A stretch of 37,316 bases of DNA from a virus. Location of the stretch: positions 1 to 37,316 of IMG/VR virus record IMGVR_UViG_3300025108_000159. One strand, written 5' to 3'. Made by a program: the position numbers and the translations under genes. Shown here piece by piece: positions 11,872-17,599 of the stretch; the first letter of the stretch is position 1; the number at the start of each line of letters is the position of its first letter. The notes below the pieces were generated by a model. It searched no databases, was not told where the DNA came from, and saw only the letters and a list, made by a program, of their open reading frames with translations.

Positions 11872-12664
11872 AATCTTCAAAATGGGTGTCCATGTTGACA
11901 AATTTATAGCCGATACTGTGCATTTATCAGATGATGAGATAGGCAAATATTTTCGTTTTCTTTGTTATGCTTGGAAGTTACAGGCGAAATTACCTAGTGA
12001 CGTAAAAAGAATTAATCAAATTGCAAAGAACCCAAACATTAAAAAAACACAGTATTTACTTGATACTTACTTTGATAAAACAGAGCAAGGGTACACCAAT
12101 TCAGCTCAATGTCACGAATGGAATCATGTTCAAAACGTATCTGAAAAAAATTCTAAAAACGCAAATTTGAGATGGGATAACAAAAAAGTTATGCCAACGG
12201 ATATGCCTAATAATGCCAGTATAGAGTATAGAGTAAAGAGTATAGAGTATAATAATATAATAGATAAGTGGAATAAGATTATTCCTACTTCCCATATTAA
12301 AGTTTTTAACGAACCAAGAAAAAGATTGTTTAAATCAAGGTTTAAATCTTTTTTCAATGAGAGCTACGAAGAATGGGAACAGTTTTTACAACGCATTTCC
12401 AAGATACCTTTTTTATGGGGAAACAACGATAGAGGTTGGAAAGCAGATTTTAATTGGGTGTTAAATGAAATTAATTATGCAAAAATCATAGAAGGTAACT
12501 ACGAAAAAGATCAAAAGCAAGAAACAGTTCACAAAGAAAAAACATATAAAGATTATGTTTGGTTTGTAAAAAAGGGAATGAGAAGCACCAGAATTTCAGA
12601 TGATATGGTTAGAAAAATGTTTGATGAAAAATTAATAACAAATGAAGAGTTTAAGGCTTGGTAA
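11864..12664 (+). CDS. Replication protein, DUF1376/YdaU-type N-terminus
   Basis: 266 residues from GTG 11864 (an in-frame ATG at 11882 is an alternative). Residues about 6-55 (MGVHVDKFIADTVHLSDDEIGKYFRFLCYAWKLQAKLP) match DUF1376/YdaU, found in phage replication-initiation genes. A low-complexity middle follows, then a C-terminal domain with 'FLWGNNDRGWKADFNWVL', typical of phage O-like replication proteins. By analogy it would bind the origin and load the host helicase. Its middle is encoded by five tandem 7-bp repeats (12218-12252). It lies in the rightward early operon. Confidence 0.75.
   Translation: MSKIFKMGVHVDKFIADTVHLSDDEIGKYFRFLCYAWKLQAKLPSDVKRINQIAKNPNIKKTQYLLDTYFDKTEQGYTNSAQCHEWNHVQNVSEKNSKNANLRWDNKKVMPTDMPNNASIEYRVKSIEYNNIIDKWNKIIPTSHIKVFNEPRKRLFKSRFKSFFNESYEEWEQFLQRISKIPFLWGNNDRGWKADFNWVLNEINYAKIIEGNYEKDQKQETVHKEKTYKDYVWFVKKGMRSTRISDDMVRKMFDEKLITNEEFKAW
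12218..12252 (+). repeat. Five tandem 7-bp repeats inside the replication gene
   Basis: Units: AGTATAG, AGTATAG, AGTAAAG, AGTATAG, AGTATAA, followed by an AT-only stretch (12250-12261). They encode a 7-residue repeat (SIEYRVK SIEYNNI). Position between the N- and C-terminal domains of a replication protein mirrors the iterons of lambda gene O. Low-complexity linkers can also cause such repeats. Confidence 0.65.
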
Positions 12665-13164
12665 AAAAGAAAAAAAATAAAAAAGCGATTGAGCTTGGCA
12701 GCCAAGAGTTAATTTTAAATGATGATCGTACTCTTACACGCAAGGTTGATGGAGCTAAGTTTCGTTTTGCTTTTTATGGCGAAGATCGTCATTTAGAAAA
12801 AGTACATAAATCTGTGTTAGAAAATTATCATGCTAGAGGTATGCTTTGTAATTATGATCGAGGTATTAACGATAAACGTTTCTTTGCAGGCTCAAAGTTT
12901 GAACAAATTTGTTATCATGCAGGCTTAGAACAAAGAGTAACCGCCAGTTTAAATGACATGGTAGTTGGAACAAAAGAAGATTTTATTTTAGATAACATAG
13001 ACGCACACTCGTATTTTCATCAAGTTTGTAAAGAGCTAGGCAAGTTTTGGAATATTTCTTGGTGGGTAATGGTCTTAAATAGACCTGCAAACAAATATAA
13101 ACGAAAAGGGATGGAAGACTTACAAGAGGCTTTAGATCGGATGGTAACTATCTTTGACTTTTGA
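12658..13164 (+). CDS. Probable regulatory protein, DUF6456-like (tentative)
   Basis: 168 residues from a TTG start overlapping the previous gene by 7 nt; no ATG occurs before residue 60 or so. The body has 'FFAGSKFEQICYHAGLEQRVTASLND', then a helical C-terminus (AHSYFHQVCKELGKFWNISWWVMVLNRPANKYKRKGMEDLQEALDRM). This arrangement resembles alphaproteobacterial DUF6456-type proteins (RL..DF..AGL.PRVTA... LALDRL). As last gene of the early rightward operon it could be a late-gene activator or antiterminator; the family link is weak. Confidence 0.5.
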   Translation: MVKKKKNKKAIELGSQELILNDDRTLTRKVDGAKFRFAFYGEDRHLEKVHKSVLENYHARGMLCNYDRGINDKRFFAGSKFEQICYHAGLEQRVTASLNDMVVGTKEDFILDNIDAHSYFHQVCKELGKFWNISWWVMVLNRPANKYKRKGMEDLQEALDRMVTIFDF

Positions 13165-13184
13165 ATATGACCCTTTGGTTAATT

Positions 13185-13211
13185 AATCAGCTAATCTGAT
13201 TTTTTCTTTTT
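13185..13211 (+). terminator. Rho-independent terminator of rightward early operon
   Basis: AATCAG (13185-13190), 5-nt loop, CTGATT (13196-13201), then TTTTCTTTTTC. It lies 20 nt after the stop of the 12658 gene. The stem is short and A/T-rich but the U-tract is good. It overlaps the 3' end of the opposing gene. Confidence 0.6.
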
Positions 13212-13343
13212 CTTAATCTCCTTATAAGGAGACAAGTTATATAAATGACCATGCTTTTGAAAAAATTCATATAAATTTTTTCTTGCTTGGTTACTACTTT
13301 CTTTGTTTATTTGTTTTTGATTTTTCTTTTTATAAGAATTCAT
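13191..13343 (-). CDS. 50-residue basic hypothetical protein
   Basis: I start this at the ATG at 13343, which overlaps the stop of the upstream minus gene by 14 nt; a longer in-frame extension inside that gene is less likely. The peptide is Lys-rich (MNSYKKKNQKQINKESSNQARKN), has a small aromatic segment (YEFFQKHGHLYNLSPY) and a KKKKK end. No recognised family. Confidence 0.4.
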   Translation of the reverse strand: MNSYKKKNQKQINKESSNQARKNLYEFFQKHGHLYNLSPYKEIKKKKKSD

Positions 13344-13587
13344 CAAAATCATTCCAATCAATTTGATTTGTTTTAATAGTTGGATAATCATTTATAATAA
13401 ATTTTTTGACTAAACTTTTACAATGCTGGCCACTATCCTTATATCGAAAAAAAACTTCATCAAAGTTTATGTTACTGTGAAATCTTTCTATGTAAATCCA
13501 TTCTTGATTTTTTTCATCAAACATGAATTTGTCAAAACCTACCGCAAAAGAAACCACAGGTTCATATTTAATTTTAGTTTTAATCAT
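13330..13587 (-). CDS. Hypothetical protein with GGAGTG leader
   Basis: 85 residues from ATG 13587, preceded by the shared leader ATGGAGTGTATA (complement of 13588-13599) that supplies the ribosome-binding site. The ATG inside that leader (13599) is in frame, but would leave the GGAGTG unused. The protein is mixed alpha/beta with many aromatic and acidic residues (FAVGFDKFMFDEKNQEWIYI; QIDWNDFDEFL). Not recognised. First of the accessory cassettes. Confidence 0.55.
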   Translation of the reverse strand: MIKTKIKYEPVVSFAVGFDKFMFDEKNQEWIYIERFHSNINFDEVFFRYKDSGQHCKSLVKKFIINDYPTIKTNQIDWNDFDEFL

Positions 13588-13633
13588 TATACACTCCATT
13601 GTGTAAGGGTCATATTCACTTGTCAAAGAACAG

Positions 13634-13870
13634 TCTTTTTTTAAAGACAGCCTATTATAACATATTGGTTTTTGAGATTTGGCTGTTTTCAGGGATTTTA
13701 GGAAATTGCTTTAGGTATTCCGCCAAAAATTAGGTGTTTTACCCTTAAAAGAAATCGCTTTTCCGCCAAAAACTAGACCTAAAATGGCTTATTTTTAGCA
13801 TTTTGTTAAAAATAATGGCTGTTTTCTGGGCTAAACTTATCCACATTTTTTTTTATGGCATCTTTAGGTC
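13634..13870. other. Candidate replication origin: repeats and a perfect DnaA box
   Basis: This gene-free stretch holds TTATCCACA, a perfect DnaA box (13837-13845), followed by a T-rich run. It also holds GGCTGTTTTC[A/T]GGG at 13681-13694 and 13817-13830, TTCCGCCAAAAA[T/C]TAG at 13718-13733 and 13761-13776, and the inverted pair GACCTAAA (13776-13783) / TTTAGGTC (13863-13870). A small hairpin GTCTTT-TTTT-AAAGAC lies near 13634-13649. Repeats, an AT-rich tract and a DnaA box outside any gene suggest a replication origin. The phage also encodes a DnaA-domain-IV-like protein. Confidence 0.55.
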
Positions 13871-13876
13871 ATTTTT

Positions 13877-13912
13877 TTGACCGCAAGAACCAATGGACAT
13901 AATTTATTATGT
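13877..13912 (+). promoter_or_regulatory. Promoter with palindrome over the -10 region
   Basis: TTGACC (13877-13882), 16-17 bp spacer, ATAATT/TAATTT (13899-13905). The -10 lies in the perfect inverted repeat ACATAAT-TT-ATTATGT (13897-13912), a possible operator. Transcription would start at about 13911 and reach the terminator at 13990-14011. Confidence 0.5.
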
Positions 13913-14011
13913 TCTTGTTTTGTTCACTTACGGAGTGCGAGGTAAATAGTCTAAAACAATTAAGATTCAAATTACTACGCAAGCAACAGCCCTCTTAATG
14001 AGGGTTTTTTT
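13911..14011 (+). ncRNA. Candidate ~100-nt small RNA or attenuated leader
   Basis: It is bounded by a promoter (13877-13905) and a strong Rho-independent terminator: CCCTC (13990-13994), TTAAT, GAGGG (14000-14004), then seven Ts to 14011. No ORF of note lies inside. A 5' segment CTTACGGAGTGCGAGGTAAAT can pair (ACTTAC with GTAAATAGT). It may be an independent sRNA or a leader whose terminator is overcome to express the 14016-14951 genes. I match it to no known RNA family. Confidence 0.45.
13990..14011 (+). terminator. Rho-independent terminator, CCCTC-TTAAT-GAGGG-T7
   Basis: Five G/C-rich stem pairs, a 5-nt loop and seven Ts. It ends four bases before the ATG at 14016, so transcripts that start at 13.9 kb should mostly stop here unless antitermination occurs. 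The earlier in-frame ATG at 13998 lies inside the stem and is not a credible start. Confidence 0.8.
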
Positions 14012-14015
14012 ATTT

Positions 14016-14303
14016 ATGCAAACAGAAACAAAATTGTTTGTGGCTGTAATTATTCAATCACTAATGGATAGTCTTAACAAGTTTATTGATATTGAAAGTA
14101 GGAATAGTTATCACCACATCACAGCAAAAGAATGGTTAGGGACTGATGATTTTCGATACATTTGTGAGCTTGCTAGTTTACACCCTAAAACAGTTATAAA
14201 AATTTATAAAAAATTTAATCATTACAAAGATTACCTAACACCAGAAACAACAAAGATTTTATTACATGAAGCATTTAGCAGACATAAACAATTATCAATG
14301 TAG
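14016..14303 (+). CDS. Conserved phage protein, WL..DF..(I/V)C motif
   Basis: 95 residues from ATG 14016. The core 'HHITAKEWLGTDDFRYICELASLHPKTVIKIYKKF' is the pattern of a small alpha-helical protein common in phages of alphaproteobacteria (A..WL...DF..VC.LA.LdP..V), often near terminase or late-regulator genes. Function unknown; DNA binding is plausible. No clear Shine-Dalgarno precedes it, only the terminator, so expression may be by read-through or by a leaderless message. It overlaps the next frame by 38 nt. Confidence 0.6.
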   Translation: MQTETKLFVAVIIQSLMDSLNKFIDIESRNSYHHITAKEWLGTDDFRYICELASLHPKTVIKIYKKFNHYKDYLTPETTKILLHEAFSRHKQLSM

Positions 14304-14454
14304 TTTATACATGGTAAAAAATCAGCAAACAAATAAAACAGAAATCGTTGTTAAGTTTGCAAATTTTGATTCCGATGAAGAGGCATTAGAATTTGCCGAA
14401 CTATTTCAATTACAATCAAGTATAAATGACATCGAACAATCAACAATTCATTAA
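14266..14454 (+). CDS. Small hypothetical protein upstream of terminase
   Basis: 62 residues from ATG 14266; a later in-frame ATG at 14311 would give 47 residues and avoid the 38-nt overlap. Sequence is acidic, beta then helix (CSLYMVKNQQTNKTEIVVKFANFDSDEEALEFAELFQLQSS). Not recognised. Same strand and spacing as the small terminase gene, so probably co-transcribed with it. Confidence 0.45.
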   Translation: MKHLADINNYQCSLYMVKNQQTNKTEIVVKFANFDSDEEALEFAELFQLQSSINDIEQSTIH

Positions 14455-14483
14455 AGAGTTAAAAGAGATATTAGAGGTATTAA

Positions 14484-14951
14484 GTGGCGAGTTCAGAATT
14501 GGAAACGATAAAGATAGATACACCATCAACAGAGATAAAAACAAAAAAAGGGGCAAGAGGAAAGTATAAAGGTTCGCTTGTTAAAAAGATTCTTGAAGAG
14601 GTATCTTTAGGCGAGGCAATTACTAAAATTTGCAAAAACAATAACATTTCATGGAACACTTGGAACGCATGGTGCAAAAAAGACCCTTCACTTGATGAAG
14701 AGTTTCAAAAAGCAAAAGAGCGATCAATTTATTATACAATAGATTCTGTTGAAACTTTAACAAGAGACGCAATAGATAAAGCTAGAAAAGGCGAATATAA
14801 TATGACAACTATTCGTGCTTTAGATATCCATGTTCGCCACAAACAATTTATGGCTCAAAAAATGGCAGGAAAAATTTTTGGTAGTGATAAAGAGAAATTG
14901 ACCTTAACAAGTAGTCAAGGTCAAAAACTAGAAATTGAGTGGTTAAAGTAA
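14484..14951 (+). CDS. terS: Terminase small subunit
   Basis: 155 residues from GTG 14484 with AGAGGT six bases upstream. Residues 31-78 (SLVKKILEEVSLGEAITKICKNNNISWNTWNAWCKKDPSLDEEFQKA) form the helix-turn-helix used by small terminases to recognise pac/cos DNA. The helical middle (SVETLTRDAIDKARKGEYNMTTIRALDIHVRHKQFMAQKM) matches the oligomerisation core of this family. The large subunit is 3.5 kb downstream at 18497, separated by accessory cassettes, which is unusual since the two are normally adjacent. Confidence 0.8.
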   Translation: MASSELETIKIDTPSTEIKTKKGARGKYKGSLVKKILEEVSLGEAITKICKNNNISWNTWNAWCKKDPSLDEEFQKAKERSIYYTIDSVETLTRDAIDKARKGEYNMTTIRALDIHVRHKQFMAQKMAGKIFGSDKEKLTLTSSQGQKLEIEWLK

Positions 14952-15203
14952 TTAATAATATTCGTAAGTAGGTTTTTTTATTTCTACATTTAAATCTGTT
15001 TCTTGACCCCAACCAGTTAAATGTTTTTCGATATTAAATTTTAATGTTTCATAAAATTCGCCTATGTCGTAACAATGACCTTCAAATACAATTTTTTTTG
15101 TCACTTTAGGCTGTTTATACTTTAATCTTTTTTTCTTTTTTTCATCGTAGTAATCTTTTTCAGTTCTGACTTTAGTGATTTTTATATCGCCAATGTTTAA
15201 CAT
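14952..15203 (-). CDS. Hypothetical protein with GGAGTG leader
   Basis: 83 residues from ATG 15203, preceded by the ATGGAGTGTAAA leader (complement of 15204-15215). It is Lys-rich in the first half (DYYDEKKKKRLKYKQPKVTKKIVFEGHCYDIGEFYETL), ending with YEYY. Convergent with terS, with the two stops directly adjacent and no terminator visible. No family recognised. Confidence 0.5.
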   Translation of the reverse strand: MLNIGDIKITKVRTEKDYYDEKKKKRLKYKQPKVTKKIVFEGHCYDIGEFYETLKFNIEKHLTGWGQETDLNVEIKKPTYEYY

Positions 15204-15240
15204 TTTACACTCCATGTGTTATAGTTAATTCGTCAATAGA

Positions 15241-15253
15241 TTTTACACTCCAT
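15241..15253 (-). promoter_or_regulatory. Orphan copy of the GGAGTG leader
   Basis: ATGGAGTGTAAAA occurs at complement(15241..15253), 38 bp upstream of a second copy that serves the 15203 gene. The reading frame from this ATG stops after six residues (MECKIY). It may be a leftover of gene loss or a control element by itself. Confidence 0.5.
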
Positions 15254-15272
15254 TGACAATCCCTTACTCTAC

Positions 15273-15500
15273 TCAACTAGGGTAAGGGAAACCTTTTTTA
15301 ATAATCCACTCGCCTTCATCAGTATATTTGACGTTGGGAGTTCCACTTAATGTTTCAATTTCACAATATGAACAAACATAAGGTGCTAAATCAGTTTCAT
15401 TATCACAAGTAGGGCAATTTTCAGTAGGTTTTAAAAAACTAATATCAAGATATTCCCATTGACCTTTAATTTTTTTACCTTCATCGTAAAAATTACTCAT
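15273..15500 (-). CDS. Small zinc-ribbon protein
   Basis: 75 residues. Two CxxC knuckles, C29-x2-C32 (ENCPTCDNE) and C43-x2-C46 (YVCSYCEIE), separated by 10 residues, form a rubredoxin/zinc-ribbon-like site. The flanks are polar. It is translated from AAAGGTAAACA ahead of ATG 15500 and overlaps the upstream gene by 8 nt. Its final codons lie inside the CCCTTAC/GTAAGGG hairpin (15261-15288). Could be a transcription-modifying or nucleic-acid-binding protein; function unknown. Confidence 0.6.
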   Translation of the reverse strand: MSNFYDEGKKIKGQWEYLDISFLKPTENCPTCDNETDLAPYVCSYCEIETLSGTPNVKYTDEGEWIIKKGFPYPS

Positions 15501-15672
15501 TGTTTACCTTTTCTTTTAATTCTTTTTTATAATCAAATCCATATTCATCACATAACAAGCATAAATCGTTAAACATATTTTTTAATGTATTATCATCAAT
15601 GTTTTTAGATATACTTTTATAAGTAGTATAGGCTAAAGCTGTACTATATATTGCGTCAGTTTTTGTTTTCAT
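15493..15672 (-). CDS. 59-residue hypothetical protein
   Basis: It runs from ATG 15672 (GGTAAACA upstream, the same site as its downstream neighbour) to a TAA overlapping the next start region. The sequence is helical with aromatic residues (DAIYSTALAYTTYKSISKNI; NMFNDLCLLCDEYGFDYKKELKEK). Not recognised. It fills the gap between the 15676 and 15273 genes in a four-gene minus-strand cassette. Confidence 0.5.
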   Translation of the reverse strand: MKTKTDAIYSTALAYTTYKSISKNIDDNTLKNMFNDLCLLCDEYGFDYKKELKEKVNNE

Positions 15673-15675
15673 TGT

Positions 15676-15867
15676 TTACCTTTCTGAGTATTCATTAAGT
15701 ATTTCGTCTATTGTTTCGTGATTTTCATGTATTTTGTTTTTTATACTTCTAACTTCATAACTGTATTCACGATTTTCATAATCATACTTTTTATAAACAT
15801 CAAAATGTTTTTTGCTTTTGCTAAACTTTTTAATAAATTCATTTTTTGTATATGTTTTATAAGCCAT
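15676..15867 (-). CDS. 63-residue charged hypothetical protein
   Basis: 63 residues, Lys/Tyr/Glu-rich (TYTKNEFIKKFSKSKKHFDVYKKYDY; RSIKNKIHENHETIDEILNEY). Its ATG overlaps the stop of the upstream 25-residue peptide as TAATG. No family recognised. Second gene of the cassette that starts from the promoter at 15973-16001. Confidence 0.5.
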   Translation of the reverse strand: MAYKTYTKNEFIKKFSKSKKHFDVYKKYDYENREYSYEVRSIKNKIHENHETIDEILNEYSER

Positions 15868-15944
15868 TATACATTAACCCATTGAACAGTTAAAAAGATC
15901 ATTGCATTAATAAACAATACAATAATAAATAATTCTTTACTCAT
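15867..15944 (-). CDS. 25-residue hydrophobic micropeptide
   Basis: ATG 15944 is placed 7 nt after GGAGTG in the shared leader (complement of 15945-15959). The peptide is a single membrane helix (LFIIVLFINAMIFLTVQW), and its stop overlaps the next ATG (TAATG). Good leader, good promoter and tight coupling argue that it is real. Role unknown: a membrane micro-effector or translational leader. Confidence 0.55.
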   Translation of the reverse strand: MSKELFIIVLFINAMIFLTVQWVNV

Positions 15945-15972
15945 AATTTTACACTCCATATTATTTAATAAA

Positions 15973-16001
15973 GTAATAATGAAGTAATGCGGTAAAGTCA
16001 A
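15973..16001 (-). promoter_or_regulatory. Promoter of the minus-strand cassette, TTGACT-N17-TATTAC
   Basis: Minus strand: TTGACT (complement of 15996-16001), 17 bp, TATTAC (complement of 15973-15978). The start would be near 15966, just ahead of the GGAGTG leader. The same -35/-10 pair and spacing occur at 17188-17216. Confidence 0.6.
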
Positions 16002-16013
16002 TATAAAAAATGC

Positions 16014-16041
16014 TTGTAATTACAATTTATTTCTTTATAAG
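16014..16041 (+). promoter_or_regulatory. Promoter with palindrome TTGTAATTACAA
   Basis: A perfect 12-bp palindrome (16014-16025) contains the -35 TTGTAA, followed after 16 bp by -10 TATAAG (16036-16041). The start would fall at the ATG of the ribbon-helix-helix gene (16048), i.e. a leaderless mRNA. The palindrome may be the protein's own operator. Confidence 0.5.
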
Positions 16042-16047
16042 CACATT

Positions 16048-16224
16048 ATGGCTAAACCAAAAACATTTGAAGTATCAAAACAAGTTAAATTTAATGAAGA
16101 CTTAAACAACTTTATTGAAGAGTATAGAAGACAACAGCCGAATATACCTAATTATTCGCAAGCTGTGAGAGATTTGCTAGAGGTAGCTAGAAAAGTAGTG
16201 AAAAAGAAAAAGCCCTCTAAATAA
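16048..16224 (+). CDS. Ribbon-helix-helix (Arc/MetJ-type) DNA-binding protein
   Basis: 58 residues: strand KTFEVSKQVKFNEDLNNFIEEYR then NYSQAVRDLLEVARKVVKKKK. This is the 'strand, helix A, turn, helix B' order of ribbon-helix-helix repressors, with the S-x-A-V-R-D-L-L second helix typical of the CopG/Arc group. No ribosome-binding site; the promoter lies so close that the message would be leaderless. The 3' end overlaps the terminator. A probable regulator of the divergent cassette and itself. Confidence 0.65.
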   Translation: MAKPKTFEVSKQVKFNEDLNNFIEEYRRQQPNIPNYSQAVRDLLEVARKVVKKKKPSK

Positions 16225-16232
16225 AGAGGGCT
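16211..16232. terminator. Bidirectional terminator, AGCCCTCT-AAATAA-AGAGGGCT
   Basis: An 8-bp perfect stem with a 6-nt loop. On the minus strand it is followed by TTTTTCTTTTT, a good U-tract for the 16240 gene. On the plus strand it ends the RHH gene with an AT-rich tail. Related AGCCCT/AGGGCT stems occur at 17560 and 17888. Confidence 0.75.
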
Positions 16233-16239
16233 AATAATA

Positions 16240-16554
16240 TTATAATTTATTAAGCCATTGTGAAATATGGCAACCTTCTTTTAGTTCCCACTTTTCAACA
16301 TTATCATCATGGTTTTTTATAACTTGATCGTATTCTAAATTTGGATATGTTTGTTGAATTAAATCTTGTTGTGTACTGTCTAAGTCTTCATAATAAGTTA
16401 TATCTATGTCTTTAGTATTACACCATCTAGTTTCATAGTTTCCATTCATTAACATTACTTTGACAGGCACAATTCCTTTATTAACTAATTTGTCTAATTC
16501 ATTAATATTATCATTTTCTATTAAATTATTAACAGTTTCATTAATATCATTCAT
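16240..16554 (-). CDS. Hypothetical protein with GGAGTG leader
   Basis: 104 residues from ATG 16554, 7 nt after GGAGTG in GGAGTGTAAAATT (complement of 16555-16567). An upstream in-frame ATG is ignored since it would leave the leader unused. The protein is acidic; its start is helical (DINETVNNLIENDNINELDKLVNKGIVPVKVML) followed by a beta segment (YETRWCNTKDIDITYYEDL) and a helical end (GCHISQWLNKL). Unrecognised; a small domain perhaps anti-host. Ends at the shared terminator. Confidence 0.5.
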   Translation of the reverse strand: MNDINETVNNLIENDNINELDKLVNKGIVPVKVMLMNGNYETRWCNTKDIDITYYEDLDSTQQDLIQQTYPNLEYDQVIKNHDDNVEKWELKEGCHISQWLNKL

Positions 16555-16620
16555 AATTTTACACTCCTTTAATTGTTTATAAAGCATTACAACTTTATTA
16601 TAAATAAGTAAAGAAATAAA

Positions 16621-16648
16621 TTGACATTATTTTAATATATTATATTAG
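16621..16648 (+). promoter_or_regulatory. Promoter of the 16680 gene
   Basis: A consensus TTGACA (16621-16626) followed by a 16-bp spacer and TATTAG (16643-16648). The start would be about 12 bp before the ATGGAGTGTATAAA leader (16666-16679). Confidence 0.6.
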
Positions 16649-16679
16649 TAAGATATTAATTATTAATGGAGTGTATAAA

Positions 16680-17141
16680 ATGTTAATTAATAGAGAAAAA
16701 ATACCATTTAATGAAATAGACGACAGTATATTGCAACAAGCTGCAAAAGATTATATTATTGATCATCATGTAATTTACTGTCAATCTTATTTAGTTTCAC
16801 AAATGTTTGAAAAAAATGTTTTTAATTTTGAAGATTATGAAAATTTTTATTTATCAGATGAACAGATAAAAAATTATCATGGTGTGGAAACTGATGAAGA
16901 AATTCAAGAAGTAAGAGACAATGGCGAGGATATACAAGAAGTATATGAACATTGGATTTGTAGTGAGTGGTTAATTGATAAACTAAGAGAACAGGGCGAG
17001 CCAATACTATACAATAATTATGGTACATGGTGGGGGCGTACTTGCACAGGTCAAGCGATTGCACTAGATTATAATATTCAAAAATTGGCTTACAATCAAG
17101 CCATGAACAAAGAGTTTTATAGAGAACTACAAACAGCTTAA
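16680..17141 (+). CDS. Conserved phage/plasmid protein with WGRTxxGQAI motif
   Basis: 153 residues from ATG 16680. The C-terminal half (VYEHWICSEWLIDKLREQGEPILYNNYGTWWGRTCTGQAIALDYNIQKLA) belongs to a widespread family of unknown function found on phages and plasmids: 'EwW.vSdWLa.kL...GE......G...WGRTtTGQAI.lD'. The N-terminal half is helical and Tyr-rich. The leader ATGGAGTGTATAAA supplies the ribosome-binding site. It has its own promoter and terminator, so it behaves as a separate moron. Function unknown. Confidence 0.7.
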   Translation: MLINREKIPFNEIDDSILQQAAKDYIIDHHVIYCQSYLVSQMFEKNVFNFEDYENFYLSDEQIKNYHGVETDEEIQEVRDNGEDIQEVYEHWICSEWLIDKLREQGEPILYNNYGTWWGRTCTGQAIALDYNIQKLAYNQAMNKEFYRELQTA

Positions 17142-17158
17142 ATTATTACATAAAAGGG

Positions 17159-17185
17159 GGCTATATTAATTTATAGCCTTTTTTT
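17159..17185 (+). terminator. Rho-independent terminator, GGCTATA-TTAATT-TATAGCC-T7
   Basis: A 7-bp perfect stem (17159-17165 / 17172-17178) and a T-tract to 17185. It lies 18 nt after the stop of the 16680 gene. The next promoter begins two bases further on (17188). Confidence 0.85.
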
Positions 17186-17187
17186 AC

Positions 17188-17216
17188 TTGACTATAAGTC
17201 TTTATTACTTTATTAC
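17188..17216 (+). promoter_or_regulatory. Promoter TTGACT-N17-TATTAC
   Basis: TTGACT (17188-17193), 17 bp, TATTAC (17211-17216). The start would fall at about 17223, directly before ATG 17224, giving a leaderless message. A related copy lies at 17600 (TTGACT, 17 bp, TACAGC), with CTTTATTRCTTTA shared by both spacers. Confidence 0.6.
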
Positions 17217-17223
17217 TTTACTT

Positions 17224-17550
17224 ATGAATATACATGATAAGTTTAATTCAACAAATTTTAATAAAACTTTTCCTTTATTATATAAATTTGATAGTTTTAA
17301 AATTGTTGACGGAAACATTACTTTTTTTAAAAAAGAAAATTGTTGTGTTTGTAATTGTAGCTTAGAAGGTGTCAATCCGATAAGTTTTATTCATTTTAAT
17401 AAACCTTATACATATTCTGTTGTTGATGATGTTTTAAGTTCTAAACATATAAAACAATTTAAGTTTTCTAAACCTCTCAAAGAATTAGAGCCAATAGAAA
17501 AAACTGGGGAATATGGTTGTTATGATTGCAAATCTAAAATAGACAATTAA
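17224..17550 (+). CDS. Cysteine-rich, probable zinc-binding protein
   Basis: 108 residues from ATG 17224 (an in-frame TTG at 17188 is the promoter -35 and not a likely start). A cluster C40, C41, C43, C45 (ENCCVCNCS) and a second pair C99-x2-C102 (GCYDCK) could together bind zinc. The middle is basic and aromatic. No recognised family. It has its own promoter and a strong terminator, and no ribosome-binding site, consistent with leaderless translation. Confidence 0.55.
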   Translation: MNIHDKFNSTNFNKTFPLLYKFDSFKIVDGNITFFKKENCCVCNCSLEGVNPISFIHFNKPYTYSVVDDVLSSKHIKQFKFSKPLKELEPIEKTGEYGCYDCKSKIDN

Positions 17551-17559
17551 TCAATTATA

Positions 17560-17588
17560 AAGCCCTTTAAAAAGTAAGGGCTTTTTTT
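17560..17588 (+). terminator. Rho-independent terminator, AAGCCCTT-N8-AAGGGCTT
   Basis: An 8-bp perfect stem (17560-17567 / 17576-17583) with an 8-nt loop, followed by a T-tract to 17588. Ends the 17224 cassette. Confidence 0.85.
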
Positions 17589-17599
17589 ATTTTTATCTA

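Noticed and set aside
13998-14015. Upstream ATG for the 14016 gene
   Set aside because: This ATG lies within the stem of the terminator; the next ATG at 14016 fits better.
14426-14569. 47-residue plus-strand ORF overlapping the start of terS
   Set aside because: It overlaps terS by 86 nt in another frame and lacks a ribosome-binding site; its start resembles a helical peptide but support is insufficient.
15261-15288. CCCTTAC/GTAAGGG hairpin as terminator of the minus cassette
   Set aside because: No T-tract follows on the minus strand, and the stem contains the last codons of the zinc-ribbon gene, so it is not listed as a terminator.
17188-17223. TTG start for the Cys-rich protein
   Set aside because: The TTG is the -35 box of the promoter TTGACT-N17-TATTAC.
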